DNA of 11,371 bases from contig DAQA01000024.1 of NCBI GenBank assembly GCA_002502685.1, positions 1 to 11,371 on the forward strand, in the 5' to 3' direction. Numbering within the stretch: position 1 is the first letter of the stretch; every line of letters begins with the position of its first letter. The notes under the pieces are model-generated. The model worked only from the letters and a program-made list of their open reading frames with translations. It was not told the origin of the DNA and searched no databases. Made by a program: the position numbers and the translations under genes. This document shows, piece after piece, positions 1 through 6,905 of the stretch. The stretch is from Euryarchaeota archaeon UBA202. Lineage in GTDB: Archaea; Thermoplasmatota; E2; UBA202.

Positions 1-1
1 T

Positions 2-76
2 GTACCTCCATCTGAACTGAAAACAGTTCTGGCGAGTACGGTCATTGAATTAGGAAGCCACTTCCAAAATCATTAA
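2..76 (+). CDS. 3' end of an unidentified reading frame (partial)
   Basis: A frame open from the window edge encodes about 24 residues (beginning VPPSELKTVL, ending SHFQNH) and stops with TAA at 74-76. The other two plus frames stop within the first 20 bases. The peptide looks like a plausible alpha-helical C-terminus, but I do not recognise its family. If real, it would be the gene upstream of the OsmC-type gene on the same strand, with a 76-base gap between them. It is too short to exclude a chance open frame. Confidence 0.25.
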   Translation, partial: VPPSELKTVLASTVIELGSHFQNH

Positions 77-152
77 GGGTTTTGGTGGTGGTAGTTCACG
101 CATGTATTAGTAATTCTTAAATGGGAATAACAAATTAGGGGACAGGATTGCT

Positions 153-593
153 ATGATAATCAAACCCAAAGAATATACTTATCATACCCAGTTAGATTGG
201 CTATCAGAAAAAAAGGGAAGACTTCATTCCATTGGAAAACCAAGCATGACGGTGGCGTGCCCACCCGAGTTTGGCGGTCACCCCAATATATGGACCCCAG
301 AAGATCTTTTTGTGGCTTCTATTGAAGTGTGCATTATGACAACTTTTCTTTGGTACATAAAAAACAAAAAAATCAATCTTTTATCATATAAAAGTCAAGC
401 TGAGGGTACAGTTTCAATGGTGGATAATATATTCCAATTTTCATCTATAATTATTCATCTCGATATAACTGTTTCTTCATCGGTGGAAAAAGATGTAATA
501 AAAGGTATATTAAAAAAGGTTGAAAAACAGTGCTTGATTACCCAGTCAATAAAATCTAGGATAAGTGTCACTGCAGACATAAATAGTGGATAA
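153..593 (+). CDS. OsmC/Ohr-family thiol-reactive protein
   Basis: This is a 146-residue protein, the usual size of a single-domain OsmC-like protein. The two conserved family cysteines are present: Cys60 in VASIEVCIMTTF at the start of the central helix, and Cys127 in EKQCLITQSI. The PPEFGG segment before TPEDLF also fits the family. OsmC/Ohr proteins are cytoplasmic dimers that use this cysteine pair to reduce organic hydroperoxides or handle persulfide and disulfide groups, commonly with a lipoyl protein as reductant in Ohr. The ATG at 153 is chosen because a purine-rich AGGGGACAGGA stretch lies just upstream (137-147). The gene stands alone on the plus strand, but the next intact gene downstream encodes a lipoyl protein, so a dithiol link is plausible. 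It has no signal peptide or membrane segment. The family call is firm; the substrate is unknown. Confidence 0.8.
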   Translation: MIIKPKEYTYHTQLDWLSEKKGRLHSIGKPSMTVACPPEFGGHPNIWTPEDLFVASIEVCIMTTFLWYIKNKKINLLSYKSQAEGTVSMVDNIFQFSSIIIHLDITVSSSVEKDVIKGILKKVEKQCLITQSIKSRISVTADINSG

Positions 594-752
594 AAATTCG
601 ATGATCATCATTGGGCTATTTATAACGCAGCTGGAACAGTTACTTGGATAGGTGCATCTGTTTTGGAGCATACCCCCCTTGCCGGGGCAATATTTATTTT
701 TTCTGTTTGGCCAATTCCCATAACAGCACTGGAAAACAAGCCAGCAATACAT
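594..752 (+). other. Start-less hydrophobic open frame, possible gene remnant
   Basis: Directly after the TAA of the OsmC-type gene, the same frame stays open to TAA at 750-752. It encodes about 52 residues with two hydrophobic runs, around NAAGTVTWIGASV and LAGAIFIFSVWPIPIT, like a small two-helix membrane protein. There is no ATG and no convincing ribosome site. ATG 601 lies in another frame and gives a 16-residue hydrophobic peptide starting MIIIGLFI. It may be the remains of a small membrane-protein gene, or chance. The remainder of this gene-poor stretch (753-961) is very AT-rich, with T and A runs at 778-850, and I see no gene in it. Confidence 0.2.
675..703 (+). terminator. Possible intrinsic terminator downstream of the OsmC-type gene
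   Basis: A compact GC-rich inverted repeat (CCCC/GGGG at 675-688, or alternatively TTGCC/GGCAA at 679-690) is followed by the T-rich run TATTTATTTTTTCT (691-704), about 80 bases past the OsmC stop. The loops are very short and the stem small, so this is a weak call. If it is a terminator, the open frame at 594-752 would not be expressed from the upstream promoter. Confidence 0.3.
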
Positions 753-908
753 TAAATGATTATTACCATACCCCTTCCTTTTATTTTTTTATTCATCTTC
801 TTTTCTCCCATGCATTATACAGGTTTTATTTTTTTATATAAAAAAAAAATATCCTCCAACCATCGAAAGACATGAGACAAATCACAAGATAAAAATGACT
901 GCAAAAGG

Positions 909-961
909 TTAATAAATAAGCTTTCCATACAAAAGAAAAAGTCTAAGAAATAGGGGGAAAT
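909..961 (+). promoter_or_regulatory. Candidate promoter and ribosome site for the lipoyl protein gene
   Basis: A TTAATAAATAA element at 909-919, preceded by an A-rich stretch, sits about 45 bases before the GcvH-like start. That spacing would suit an archaeal TATA box. A strong AGGGGG ribosome site lies at 952-957, five to six bases before the ATG. The ribosome site is clear. The promoter element is only suggestive in such AT-rich DNA. Confidence 0.3.
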
Positions 962-1396
962 ATGGTAACAATTAAAGGATATGAATTCCCAGATGAATTA
1001 TATTATCACAGGGATCATGCCTGGGCAAAAATACAATCGGATGGAAAAGTCCGTGTGGGCATGAATGATTTTTATCAAAAGACCGCGGGTGACACTACTT
1101 ATATTGATCTTCCCTTTGAGGACGATGAAGTCGCCCAAGATGAAACTTGCGGTAAAATCCAATCTGCCAAGTGGATAGGCAAATTTGTTTCGCCTCTTTC
1201 AGATGAAATCATTGAAGTTAATGAGGAACTGGAGGATGACTGTACCCGTATTAACAAAAGCCCCTATGATAAGGGATGGATTATGCTTATGGCACCCACA
1301 AACCTTGATGATGAACTTAAACACTTATACCATGGCGCTACCCTTGAACCATTTATCACAAAAGAAATTGAAGATGCGGATAAAAAGAAACAGTAG
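962..1396 (+). CDS. gcvH: GcvH-like lipoyl carrier protein (LbpA-like candidate)
   Basis: This 144-residue protein has the GcvH fold signature. HRDHAWAKI (16-24) and RVGMNDFYQK (31-40) match the N-terminal half. The lipoylation hairpin is CGKIQSAKWIGK, where Lys70 is the expected lipoyl site, followed by SPLSDEIIEVNEEL and PYDKGWIM. The GKIQSxKW form differs from the ESVKA form of classical glycine-cleavage H proteins and resembles GcvH-like proteins found with Hdr-type genes. Asp81 replaces the usual glycine of the PxSG turn, and Cys63 lies near the lipoyl Lys. No gcvT or gcvP is in the window. Instead, an LplA-LplB ligase and hdr genes share the locus. I infer a lipoate-binding electron or sulfur carrier; a conventional H protein is the alternative. 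The start is fixed by AGGGGG five to six bases upstream. The protein is cytoplasmic, with an acidic and then lysine-rich C-terminus. Confidence 0.85.
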   Translation: MVTIKGYEFPDELYYHRDHAWAKIQSDGKVRVGMNDFYQKTAGDTTYIDLPFEDDEVAQDETCGKIQSAKWIGKFVSPLSDEIIEVNEELEDDCTRINKSPYDKGWIMLMAPTNLDDELKHLYHGATLEPFITKEIEDADKKKQ

Positions 1397-1423
1397 ATAA
1401 CTCTTGTCTCTTAAAAAATAGTT

Positions 1424-1487
1424 AAGATAAATAATGCCTAGGATGGAAAGGCATTTATTGATATTATCTTTATCAAATATTTTTTTT
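1424..1487. terminator. Bidirectional intrinsic terminator between convergent genes
   Basis: The 95-base gap between the convergent lipoyl-protein and hydrogenase alpha genes holds a long inverted repeat. AAGATAA plus ATAATGCCT (1424-1439) pairs with AGGCATTTATT plus TTATCTT (1449-1470), with small bulges and a nine-base loop. Eight Ts follow at 1480-1487 for plus-strand transcripts. Six As at 1413-1418 give a U run for transcripts arriving on the minus strand. It is therefore placed to end both transcription units. Confidence 0.6.
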
Positions 1488-1491
1488 AGTC

Positions 1492-2754
1492 CTAATGGGT
1501 TGAACAGGAAATACAGGGATCATATGCTCGTATCAGCATCTCGCATTTTAGGGTTAATTCTTCTACAGATAAATCGCTGTTTTCCTCTACTAGTTTATAT
1601 ATATCCTTTTCAATGTTTCGTGCGTTATGGGAAGTTGGCGGGACCAAATCAGCTTTTTTCACAATTCCATTATTATCAAGGATGTAACTATGATAAAGAC
1701 TACCCCGGGGCGCCTCCGTGATGGCTGCACCAAAGCCTGCCTTGCTTTGGTACTCTCGTTTTTCCTGTTTCAAGGGAAGCCGATCAATGATCTCTATTGA
1801 TTCATCAATATCGTGGACAAGTTCTATTGCTCGGGCAAGATGTGAATTAAAAGGATTATAGTTTGGTATCTTTATCCCACTTCTTTTGGCGGCATCTTTG
1901 GCATCGAGTGACATCTGGGGTATATTAAGGTTTAATCGAGGGAGAGGGCCAACCATGAATGCATCCCGGGTTTTTACATAGGAATGAAGAGCTGTGGAAT
2001 AAGGTACTTGTTTTTCAGAAATATAGTCTCGATATTCTGTTTCATGGATGTTAAGTCCTTCGGTTGACCGAAGGCGTCCTTCATTAATGGCATAGTGGCG
2101 GGAATCAGAGATCGCGATATGTTCACATTTTCGCTCAAATAGGGGTTTTTCTACTTTGGTAAAAAGGTCTACAGTTTCATGTGCATCCTTTTTTGCATCA
2201 ACAAGTCTTTCCCGTATCATACTCAACTTTTCTTTTGTGGGTATTGCAGTAAATCCTCCAATAACGGCGGTTACTGGATGGACCGCCCTTCCACCAATAA
2301 GATCTGTTATATCATTTCCTAACTTTTTAAGCCGGAGTCCTCGTTTAACTATCTCGGAGTGATTTTTGGTCATGGCAATACTGCTTTCATATCCCATCAA
2401 ATCTGGAAGAGATAAAAAATACATACTGAGGACATTACTCTGTATATGAGCACTTATGGCCATGAGTTTGCGTAAATCTTTGGTTTGATCACTTGGGTTG
2501 ACATCCAGGGCGTTTTCGATTGCTCGCAGAGCAGTTATTTGATGGGCTACAGGACAAATGCCACAAATACGGGAGGCCAGCTCCATGATTTCGTCACAGC
2601 GACGGCCAATCATGAATGCTTCAAAAAAGCGGGGGGGTTCATAAATCCGGAGTTTAAGATCCTCGATTTCTTTACTTGGTGAAATGGTGACATCTAGGGC
2701 GCCACGACCTTCAACACGAGCGATATAGTTCACCGTTAAGGTTTTCTTTGTCAT
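1492..2754 (-). CDS. hydA: Group 3b [NiFe] hydrogenase (sulfhydrogenase), large/alpha subunit
   Basis: This is the catalytic subunit of a soluble NAD(P)-linked hydrogenase and carries the NiFe(CN)2CO centre. It is 420 residues, normal for group 3b. The N-terminal ligand motif RICGICPVAH holds Cys64 and Cys67, and the C-terminal motif DPCISCSTH holds Cys414 and Cys417. YIARVEGRG near residues 10-18 is the family N-terminus. It is the last gene of the beta-gamma-delta-alpha operon, and its ATG directly abuts the delta stop codon. The protein ends exactly at His420, where maturation proteases normally cut, so the usual short C-terminal extension is missing. A GAC codon and a TAA follow the TAG, so even readthrough would add only two residues. 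The family assignment is firm. Activity depends on whether maturation can occur without a cleavable tail. Confidence 0.93.
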   Translation of the reverse strand: MTKKTLTVNYIARVEGRGALDVTISPSKEIEDLKLRIYEPPRFFEAFMIGRRCDEIMELASRICGICPVAHQITALRAIENALDVNPSDQTKDLRKLMAISAHIQSNVLSMYFLSLPDLMGYESSIAMTKNHSEIVKRGLRLKKLGNDITDLIGGRAVHPVTAVIGGFTAIPTKEKLSMIRERLVDAKKDAHETVDLFTKVEKPLFERKCEHIAISDSRHYAINEGRLRSTEGLNIHETEYRDYISEKQVPYSTALHSYVKTRDAFMVGPLPRLNLNIPQMSLDAKDAAKRSGIKIPNYNPFNSHLARAIELVHDIDESIEIIDRLPLKQEKREYQSKAGFGAAITEAPRGSLYHSYILDNNGIVKKADLVPPTSHNARNIEKDIYKLVEENSDLSVEELTLKCEMLIRAYDPCISCSTH

Positions 2755-3516
2755 CTAGTCTCCTGCCTCCTTACGAAACTCGGGTGTCATCCCTGCATAT
2801 TTTCGAAATTTTCTCTTAATATCTTCTTCACTATATCCCATTTTCCTAAAAACATCAGCAAGTGCACTAGTATTTGGGTTGCTCATGGGACCATAGCAGC
2901 CTTCACATATCCGGTTAAGAGAGGGACAAATAGCGCCGCATCCCGCCGATGTTACGGGTCCCATACAGGGTAGGTTTTTACTGATGATAAGGCACGCATT
3001 ATCTTTAAGTTTACATTCCATACATACTGGATGTTGCCTAAGCCGGGGTCGAATATTGAGAAGTGATGATTTAATAACTTCAATAATGTTCTCTCGGTGG
3101 GGTGGACATCCCTTGAGTACCATGTCAACTTTTACGTATTCGCCAATCCCCAGGATCTTGGTTGAGTGAATAGAGGACGTATCAGAATACACACATTGTT
3201 CTGCTTCCATTTGGGGGATCCAGTTCCGTATTGAGGGAATACATCCATTGACCGCGCAATCTCCAAATGCAACCAAAATTTTTGATTTTTTTCTAATTTC
3301 TTTGATTTCCTCAATTTCTTCAGGCGTGGATATTCCTCCTTCCACAAGGCTAATATCCCATGGTCCCTCGGTATTCTCGCGTTTTACCATTACCCAATAG
3401 GTTATATCCACAATGTCAAGGAGATTGATGAAAACATCCTCTAGATGGAGAAGTTCAAGCTGGCATCCTGCGCATCCCGTAAACTTAAATATGCCAATTG
3501 TTGGTTTCTTTTTCAT
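2755..3516 (-). CDS. hydD: Group 3b [NiFe] hydrogenase, small/delta subunit
   Basis: The small subunit relays electrons between the NiFe site and the diaphorase subunits through iron-sulfur clusters. Proximal-cluster motifs are present: FTGCAGCQLELL near the N-terminus, FGDCAVNGC, and KGCPPHRENI. A C-terminal cysteine-rich part (MECKLKDNACLI, LPCMGP, AGCGAICP, CEGCYGP) supplies further 4Fe-4S clusters, as in group 3 enzymes. The frame reaches an ATG at 3546 whose ATGA overlaps the gamma stop. I prefer the internal ATG at 3516 (253 residues) because AGGAG lies about ten bases before it and the extra ten residues (MRNMDRRKTN) are not family-like. The TAG stop directly abuts the alpha ATG, indicating translational coupling. 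There is no Tat signal, so the enzyme is cytoplasmic. Confidence 0.92.
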   Translation of the reverse strand: MKKKPTIGIFKFTGCAGCQLELLHLEDVFINLLDIVDITYWVMVKRENTEGPWDISLVEGGISTPEEIEEIKEIRKKSKILVAFGDCAVNGCIPSIRNWIPQMEAEQCVYSDTSSIHSTKILGIGEYVKVDMVLKGCPPHRENIIEVIKSSLLNIRPRLRQHPVCMECKLKDNACLIISKNLPCMGPVTSAGCGAICPSLNRICEGCYGPMSNPNTSALADVFRKMGYSEEDIKRKFRKYAGMTPEFRKEAGD

Positions 3517-3542
3517 GTTTGTTTTTCTCCTGTCCATATTTC

Positions 3543-4373
3543 TCATAGAGGATTAATATAGGGTTTGATATCCCTATAGGGAAAAACGGGTCCGTCTTTG
3601 CATACATATTTGGGGCCTAATTGGCAATGACCGCATTTTCCAATGCCGCATTTCATTCTTCTTTCTAAGGATAGAAAAATTTGGTTTTCTTTGAATCCAA
3701 TTGTTTCAAGGCATTTAGCGACAAAACGCATCATGACCTCGGGTCCGCAAACTAGTGCCACTGAGTTTTGAGGCCGTGTTTTCATTGCAGGAAAACAACT
3801 TGTCACCAGGCCAATTTTCCCTTCCCAGGGTGTACCTGGAGGAATTCCATCCACGGTGAGATCCAGGCGGCTTTTTTCAATTTGATACCAATCCCGAAAC
3901 TGATTTGTAAATATCATATCATTAGGTGTCCTGGCACCATAAATAATCTCCAGATGTCCAAAGTTATTTCTTTTAATAGCAATATGATTTATTACTCCTC
4001 GAAGGGGCGCTAATCCCATGCCTCCTGCAATCAGGAGAATATTTTTTCCCTTTGCTTCCTTAATGGGCCACCCTGTACCATAGGGACCGCGCATACCCAG
4101 GGTGTCTCCTTTTTTTAACTCCTTGATTTTTTTTGTGACATTACCCACGGCACGAATGGTGGTGCTGATGAGGCCATCCTCAGGGATATTAGATATTGAA
4201 AGAGCAGCTTCACCCACACCAAAAAGACTTAACATCATAAATTGTCCCGGGTCCCAGGTAAAGTTTTTGTGTTGCTGTTTATCCGCAAATTCAAGGACAT
4301 ATGTCTTTGTATTGGAATTTTCAATAGTGATGTCCTTTACAATTGCCATATGTGGTTTTAGATCATTAGACAT
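3543..4373 (-). CDS. hydG: Group 3b hydrogenase gamma subunit, FAD/NAD(P)-binding diaphorase with 2Fe-2S
   Basis: This is a ferredoxin-NADP reductase-type subunit that exchanges electrons between NAD(P)H and the hydrogenase clusters, related to PyrK and AsrB. Numbered from the chosen start (276 residues), the FAD part includes EAALSISN (55-62) and GPYGTGWP (97-104). The nucleotide-binding glycine motif is IAGGMGLAPL (115-124), with VCGPEVMM (208-215) after it. The C-terminal 2Fe-2S site is Cys242, Cys247, Cys250 and Cys258. The frame extends upstream to 4454, overlapping beta. I choose the ATG at 4373 because the longer N-terminus is arginine-rich and unlike the family, and because AGAGGGG at the end of beta serves as ribosome site. 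It is the second gene of the operon, five bases after the beta stop. Confidence 0.92.
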   Translation of the reverse strand: MSNDLKPHMAIVKDITIENSNTKTYVLEFADKQQHKNFTWDPGQFMMLSLFGVGEAALSISNIPEDGLISTTIRAVGNVTKKIKELKKGDTLGMRGPYGTGWPIKEAKGKNILLIAGGMGLAPLRGVINHIAIKRNNFGHLEIIYGARTPNDMIFTNQFRDWYQIEKSRLDLTVDGIPPGTPWEGKIGLVTSCFPAMKTRPQNSVALVCGPEVMMRFVAKCLETIGFKENQIFLSLERRMKCGIGKCGHCQLGPKYVCKDGPVFPYRDIKPYINPL

Positions 4374-4378
4374 TGTTT

Positions 4379-5428
4379 TTATTCCCCTCTTAAAACCTTT
4401 GCCACCTCGGTGATATCGATTCCTACTGGGCAGGTACGTATACAACGCCCGCATCCTACACAGCTTGATTGTTGGCCGCCTGCTGCAACACCCAATTTAC
4501 ACAGCATCCAATGCCGTATTCGATCCTTTCTATTCGGGCGGAAATTTCCTCCCTGTGCCACTTCTCCATATTCAAGTAATTGGCAGGAATCTAGCTCCCT
4601 TATCCTTTTTCCCTTTTTTAGTGAAAGATCCAATGTGTCATAGACATCATAGCAATAACATGTGGGGCAGACCAAGCTGCATTGGCCACAAGATAGACAG
4701 GGAAGGGATCCTGAAACTCCTCCTTGTTCACCCAATCTCTCCCAAACCTCATGGTCGATGTTTTCTTGAGCAATTTTTGACAGCCATGATGTATTAATGA
4801 AACGCTTGAATCGCTTTTCTAATAATTTAAATCGATGATTTTTTTCTGTGAAGTCAGCCGTGGTTGCATTCTCTAATTGAATCCCCTTGAGTATGTTTTG
4901 ACCGGTATCGCTCCCTATTTCAATGAGGTATTTCGTGCCAATATCCGTAAGGAGGAGGTCATATCCTTCTTCAAGGAAAGGACCGGTACCCATGGAATTG
5001 CAAAAAGCATAATCACTTGGTTCTATACAGTTTAGAGCAACAAGGACAGTGTTTTTTCGCCGATTTTGGTAGTAGGGATCTTGGAATTCCCCTAAGAAAA
5101 AGTCATCAAGTCGAAGCAGGGCATGAACATCACAGGGATGGATTCCCAATAATAGTGTTTTTTCATCTTGTTTGATTTCCTCTATTTTGACATGCTTTTG
5201 ATGAAGATCAAATGAAAAAAGTTCGAGTCTTGGGGGATGAAAAAATTTTTTAGGGGGGAGAACTGTGGATACATAGTCAAGAAAAAGTTGGTCATTGGTT
5301 TTAATTTCATTAAATGTGGCATCCAAGCCTCTTTGGGTCGGACCAAATACACGATATTTTTTTAGGAGGTGCTCAAGAAGTCTTCCAAAATCATTTTTTT
5401 CGATCGTGAAAGCCTTTTCATTTCCCAT
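4379..5428 (-). CDS. hydB: Group 3b hydrogenase beta subunit, 4Fe-4S electron-transfer protein
   Basis: This 349-residue subunit belongs to the sulfhydrogenase beta / anaerobic sulfite reductase A family. The N-terminal two thirds are the family domain, with LLGIHPCDVHALLRLDDFF and LNCIEPSDYAFCNS typical. Two 4Fe-4S sites follow. The first is Cys244, Cys247, Cys250, Cys254 (CLSCGQCSLVCP). The second is Cys323, Cys326, Cys329, Cys333 (CVGCGRCIRTCP). Extra cysteines (CYC at 257-259, C282, C310) are usual in this family. It links the gamma flavin subunit to the delta clusters. It is the first gene of the operon; AAGGA lies five bases before the ATG and GGAGG lies further upstream. AsrA is the nearest alternative, but adjacency to alpha and delta hydrogenase genes settles the role. 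Confidence 0.9.
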   Translation of the reverse strand: MGNEKAFTIEKNDFGRLLEHLLKKYRVFGPTQRGLDATFNEIKTNDQLFLDYVSTVLPPKKFFHPPRLELFSFDLHQKHVKIEEIKQDEKTLLLGIHPCDVHALLRLDDFFLGEFQDPYYQNRRKNTVLVALNCIEPSDYAFCNSMGTGPFLEEGYDLLLTDIGTKYLIEIGSDTGQNILKGIQLENATTADFTEKNHRFKLLEKRFKRFINTSWLSKIAQENIDHEVWERLGEQGGVSGSLPCLSCGQCSLVCPTCYCYDVYDTLDLSLKKGKRIRELDSCQLLEYGEVAQGGNFRPNRKDRIRHWMLCKLGVAAGGQQSSCVGCGRCIRTCPVGIDITEVAKVLRGE

Positions 5429-5511
5429 TTTTATCCTTGCCTCCAGGGGGGATGTGTTGATGAATATATTTTTAGTACTTTAAATTATCTACCCTCACCG
5501 TATTTTTTTTC
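5429..5511 (-). promoter_or_regulatory. Leader and candidate promoter of the group 3b hydrogenase operon
   Basis: The gap between the divergent beta gene and the hdrB remnant is short. Reading the minus strand, CTAAAAATATATTC (about 5464-5477) is an archaeal-like TATA element roughly 40 bases upstream of the beta ATG. GGAGG (5440-5444) and AAGGA (5434-5438) form the ribosome site. Any promoter for the hdrB side must also lie here, so the two units probably have overlapping control regions. The ribosome site is clear; the TATA assignment is tentative. Confidence 0.35.
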
Positions 5512-6421
5512 ATGAGGTTTACATCCCACTTGAAATAGATGGCACAATAATTGAGCATGATTTATCTTTGTGCGAAAGAAATAAAAGTGCCTTACATAGA
5601 TATTTCGTGGTGTCATCACTTACTGGGGATGACCTCATGCATCATCTTGCCCCTCTACGGAACATAATCCATGTTGAGGATATGGGAGAAGATACTGTAA
5701 TTACTCTTTGCGATATGTGTTGCAATACCTTAAAGCAAACAAATCTTCGCGTAAAGGAAAACCCTGATGATTTGAAGACACTCAATGCTTTCATGGATCG
5801 AGAAAATGATTATCAGGGGACGGTAAAGGTTCTTCATTTTCTAGAATTTCTCAGGGATACCATTGGTTTTGACACCCTTAAAAAAAAAGGTGGTAAAACC
5901 CCTAAAGGGGAATGCAGATTATGCCCTATTATGGCTGTATGTTTCTTCGTCCGCGCGAGGTCAGTATTGATGATGCAGAGGATCCAACCATCCTCTCTGA
6001 TCTCGTTAGGGCATTGGGTGGCGAGGTTGTTGATAATCCCTTTAAAATAGAGTGTTGCGGCTCCTATCATACGATTGAAGAAAAAGAATTGGTGTCCCGA
6101 CGGGCGTATAAGATAACCACCTATGCGTTAGAAAGAAAAAGTGATGCCATTGTTCTCACGTGTCCCCTGTGCCGGTTTAATCTTGATCAACGAGGAAAAG
6201 AGGCAGAAAAAATATTCAAGGGATATAGGCAACTTCCCATTTATTATTATACCCAACTTATTGTTGTTGCCCTGGGTTTAAATATCGATCTATGTGATTT
6301 TAGTAGCCATGTGGTAGACCCAAGAGTTTTACTGGAAAAAAAGAAAATCATCCCTAAGGAATATAAAAGGAAGGGTACTAAAAGTGGGAAGAAGAGACGT
6401 GTACAAAAGAGGGTGAAATAA
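5512..6421 (+). pseudogene. hdrB: Heterodisulfide reductase subunit B (CCG-domain protein), broken by frameshifts
   Basis: HdrB has two CCG domains (Cx31-39CCx33-38CxxC) that bind the noncubane 4Fe-4S clusters reducing disulfides. Here the protein is split between frames. The second domain is complete in one frame (start 5912): YYGCMFLRP, ECCG and TCPLC, with spacings of 38 and 34 residues. The first-domain end, ITLCDMCC, and the linker are in another frame, open until 6050. The two join cleanly if one base is restored in the GGGG at 5907-5910, giving PKGGMQIMPYYGC. Further upstream, MIYLCAKEIKVPYIDISWC (from ATG 5557) is in a third frame and should join SSLTGDDLM at about 5613. The start itself is uncertain: ATG 5512 lies in frame with only eight codons. 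The first-domain GC cysteine and one of its CC pair are absent. The tail after VDPRVLL is a 28-residue lysine/arginine-rich extension. hdrB lies immediately upstream of mvhD. I am confident of the family and of the 5909 disruption, and less so of the N-terminal ones. Confidence 0.75.
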
Positions 6422-6423
6422 GG

Positions 6424-6482
6424 TATAAATTTTTCTATGCAAATACTTTATAAAGAAAAAGAGAATGCGTGGAGTGAAAACA
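6424..6482 (+). promoter_or_regulatory. Candidate promoter and ribosome site upstream of mvhD
   Basis: The 61-base gap between the hdrB remnant and mvhD contains TATAAAT (6424-6430) and CTTTATAAAG (6446-6455), either of which could be a TATA-type element. A GGAG ribosome site (6471-6474) lies eight bases before the ATG at 6483. A separate promoter here would let the hydrogenase genes be expressed independently of the broken hdrB. The ribosome site is clear; the promoter is inferred. Confidence 0.3.
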
Positions 6483-6905
6483 ATGGGTGAATTTGAACCA
6501 AAAATATTAGGATTTTTATGCAATTGGTGTTCCTATGCCGGTGCTGATCTTGCAGGAACAAGTCGAATCAAGTATCCACCCAATATTCGATCTATACGGG
6601 TGATGTGCTCAGGGCGTGTGGATCCTGTATTCATACTGGAAGCCTTACAAAAGGGTGCTGATGGTATCCTAGTGGCAGGATGCCACCCCGGGGATTGTCA
6701 TTATCAATCAGGGAACTATAAGACCAAACGACGGATTATGCTTCTTCAGAAACTATTGGAGGAACTGAACATTGATCCGGGTAGGGTTCGCTTTGAATAT
6801 GTGTCTGCCTCTGAGGGACAAAAATTTGCAAATGTGGTCACAGGGTTTGTTGATGACCTAAAAAAAATGGGTCCAAATCCATTAACCGAGGGAAACCATG
6901 ACTAA
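6483..6905 (+). CDS. mvhD: MvhD-type iron-sulfur subunit linking group 3c hydrogenase to Hdr
   Basis: MvhD passes electrons from the MvhAG hydrogenase to HdrA in flavin-based bifurcating complexes. The family cysteines are all present: FLCNWCSYAGAD near the N-terminus, RVMCSGRVDP in the middle, and AGCHPGDCHY. At 140 residues it is a normal, unfused MvhD. An in-frame ATG at 6465 would add six residues. I choose 6483 because GGAG lies eight bases before it and MGEFEPKILGFLCNWC matches the family start. It is the first intact gene of the plus-strand hydrogenase operon. Its stop overlaps the mvhG start by eight bases, indicating translational coupling. Its presence implies an HdrA partner, which is not encoded in the window. 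Confidence 0.93.
   Translation: MGEFEPKILGFLCNWCSYAGADLAGTSRIKYPPNIRSIRVMCSGRVDPVFILEALQKGADGILVAGCHPGDCHYQSGNYKTKRRIMLLQKLLEELNIDPGRVRFEYVSASEGQKFANVVTGFVDDLKKMGPNPLTEGNHD

Noticed and set aside
4102..4413. 103-residue plus-strand open frame inside the gamma/beta genes
   Set aside because: It lies opposite well-supported hydrogenase genes with complete motifs and has no recognisable family features; it is an antisense shadow.
4465..4797. 110-residue plus-strand open frame opposite the beta subunit
   Set aside because: It overlaps the region encoding the two 4Fe-4S motifs of beta on the other strand and has no family signature of its own.
5880..5888. A9 run in hdrB as a programmed -1 frameshift site
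   Set aside because: The frame that must be entered has a TAA at 5903-5905, downstream of the A run, so a shift at the run could not reach the second domain. The frame change must occur at 5906-5912.
6465..6482. Upstream ATG 6465 as the mvhD start
   Set aside because: Its product would begin MRGVKT and place the GGAG ribosome site inside the coding sequence; the ATG at 6483 has proper spacing and fits the family N-terminus.
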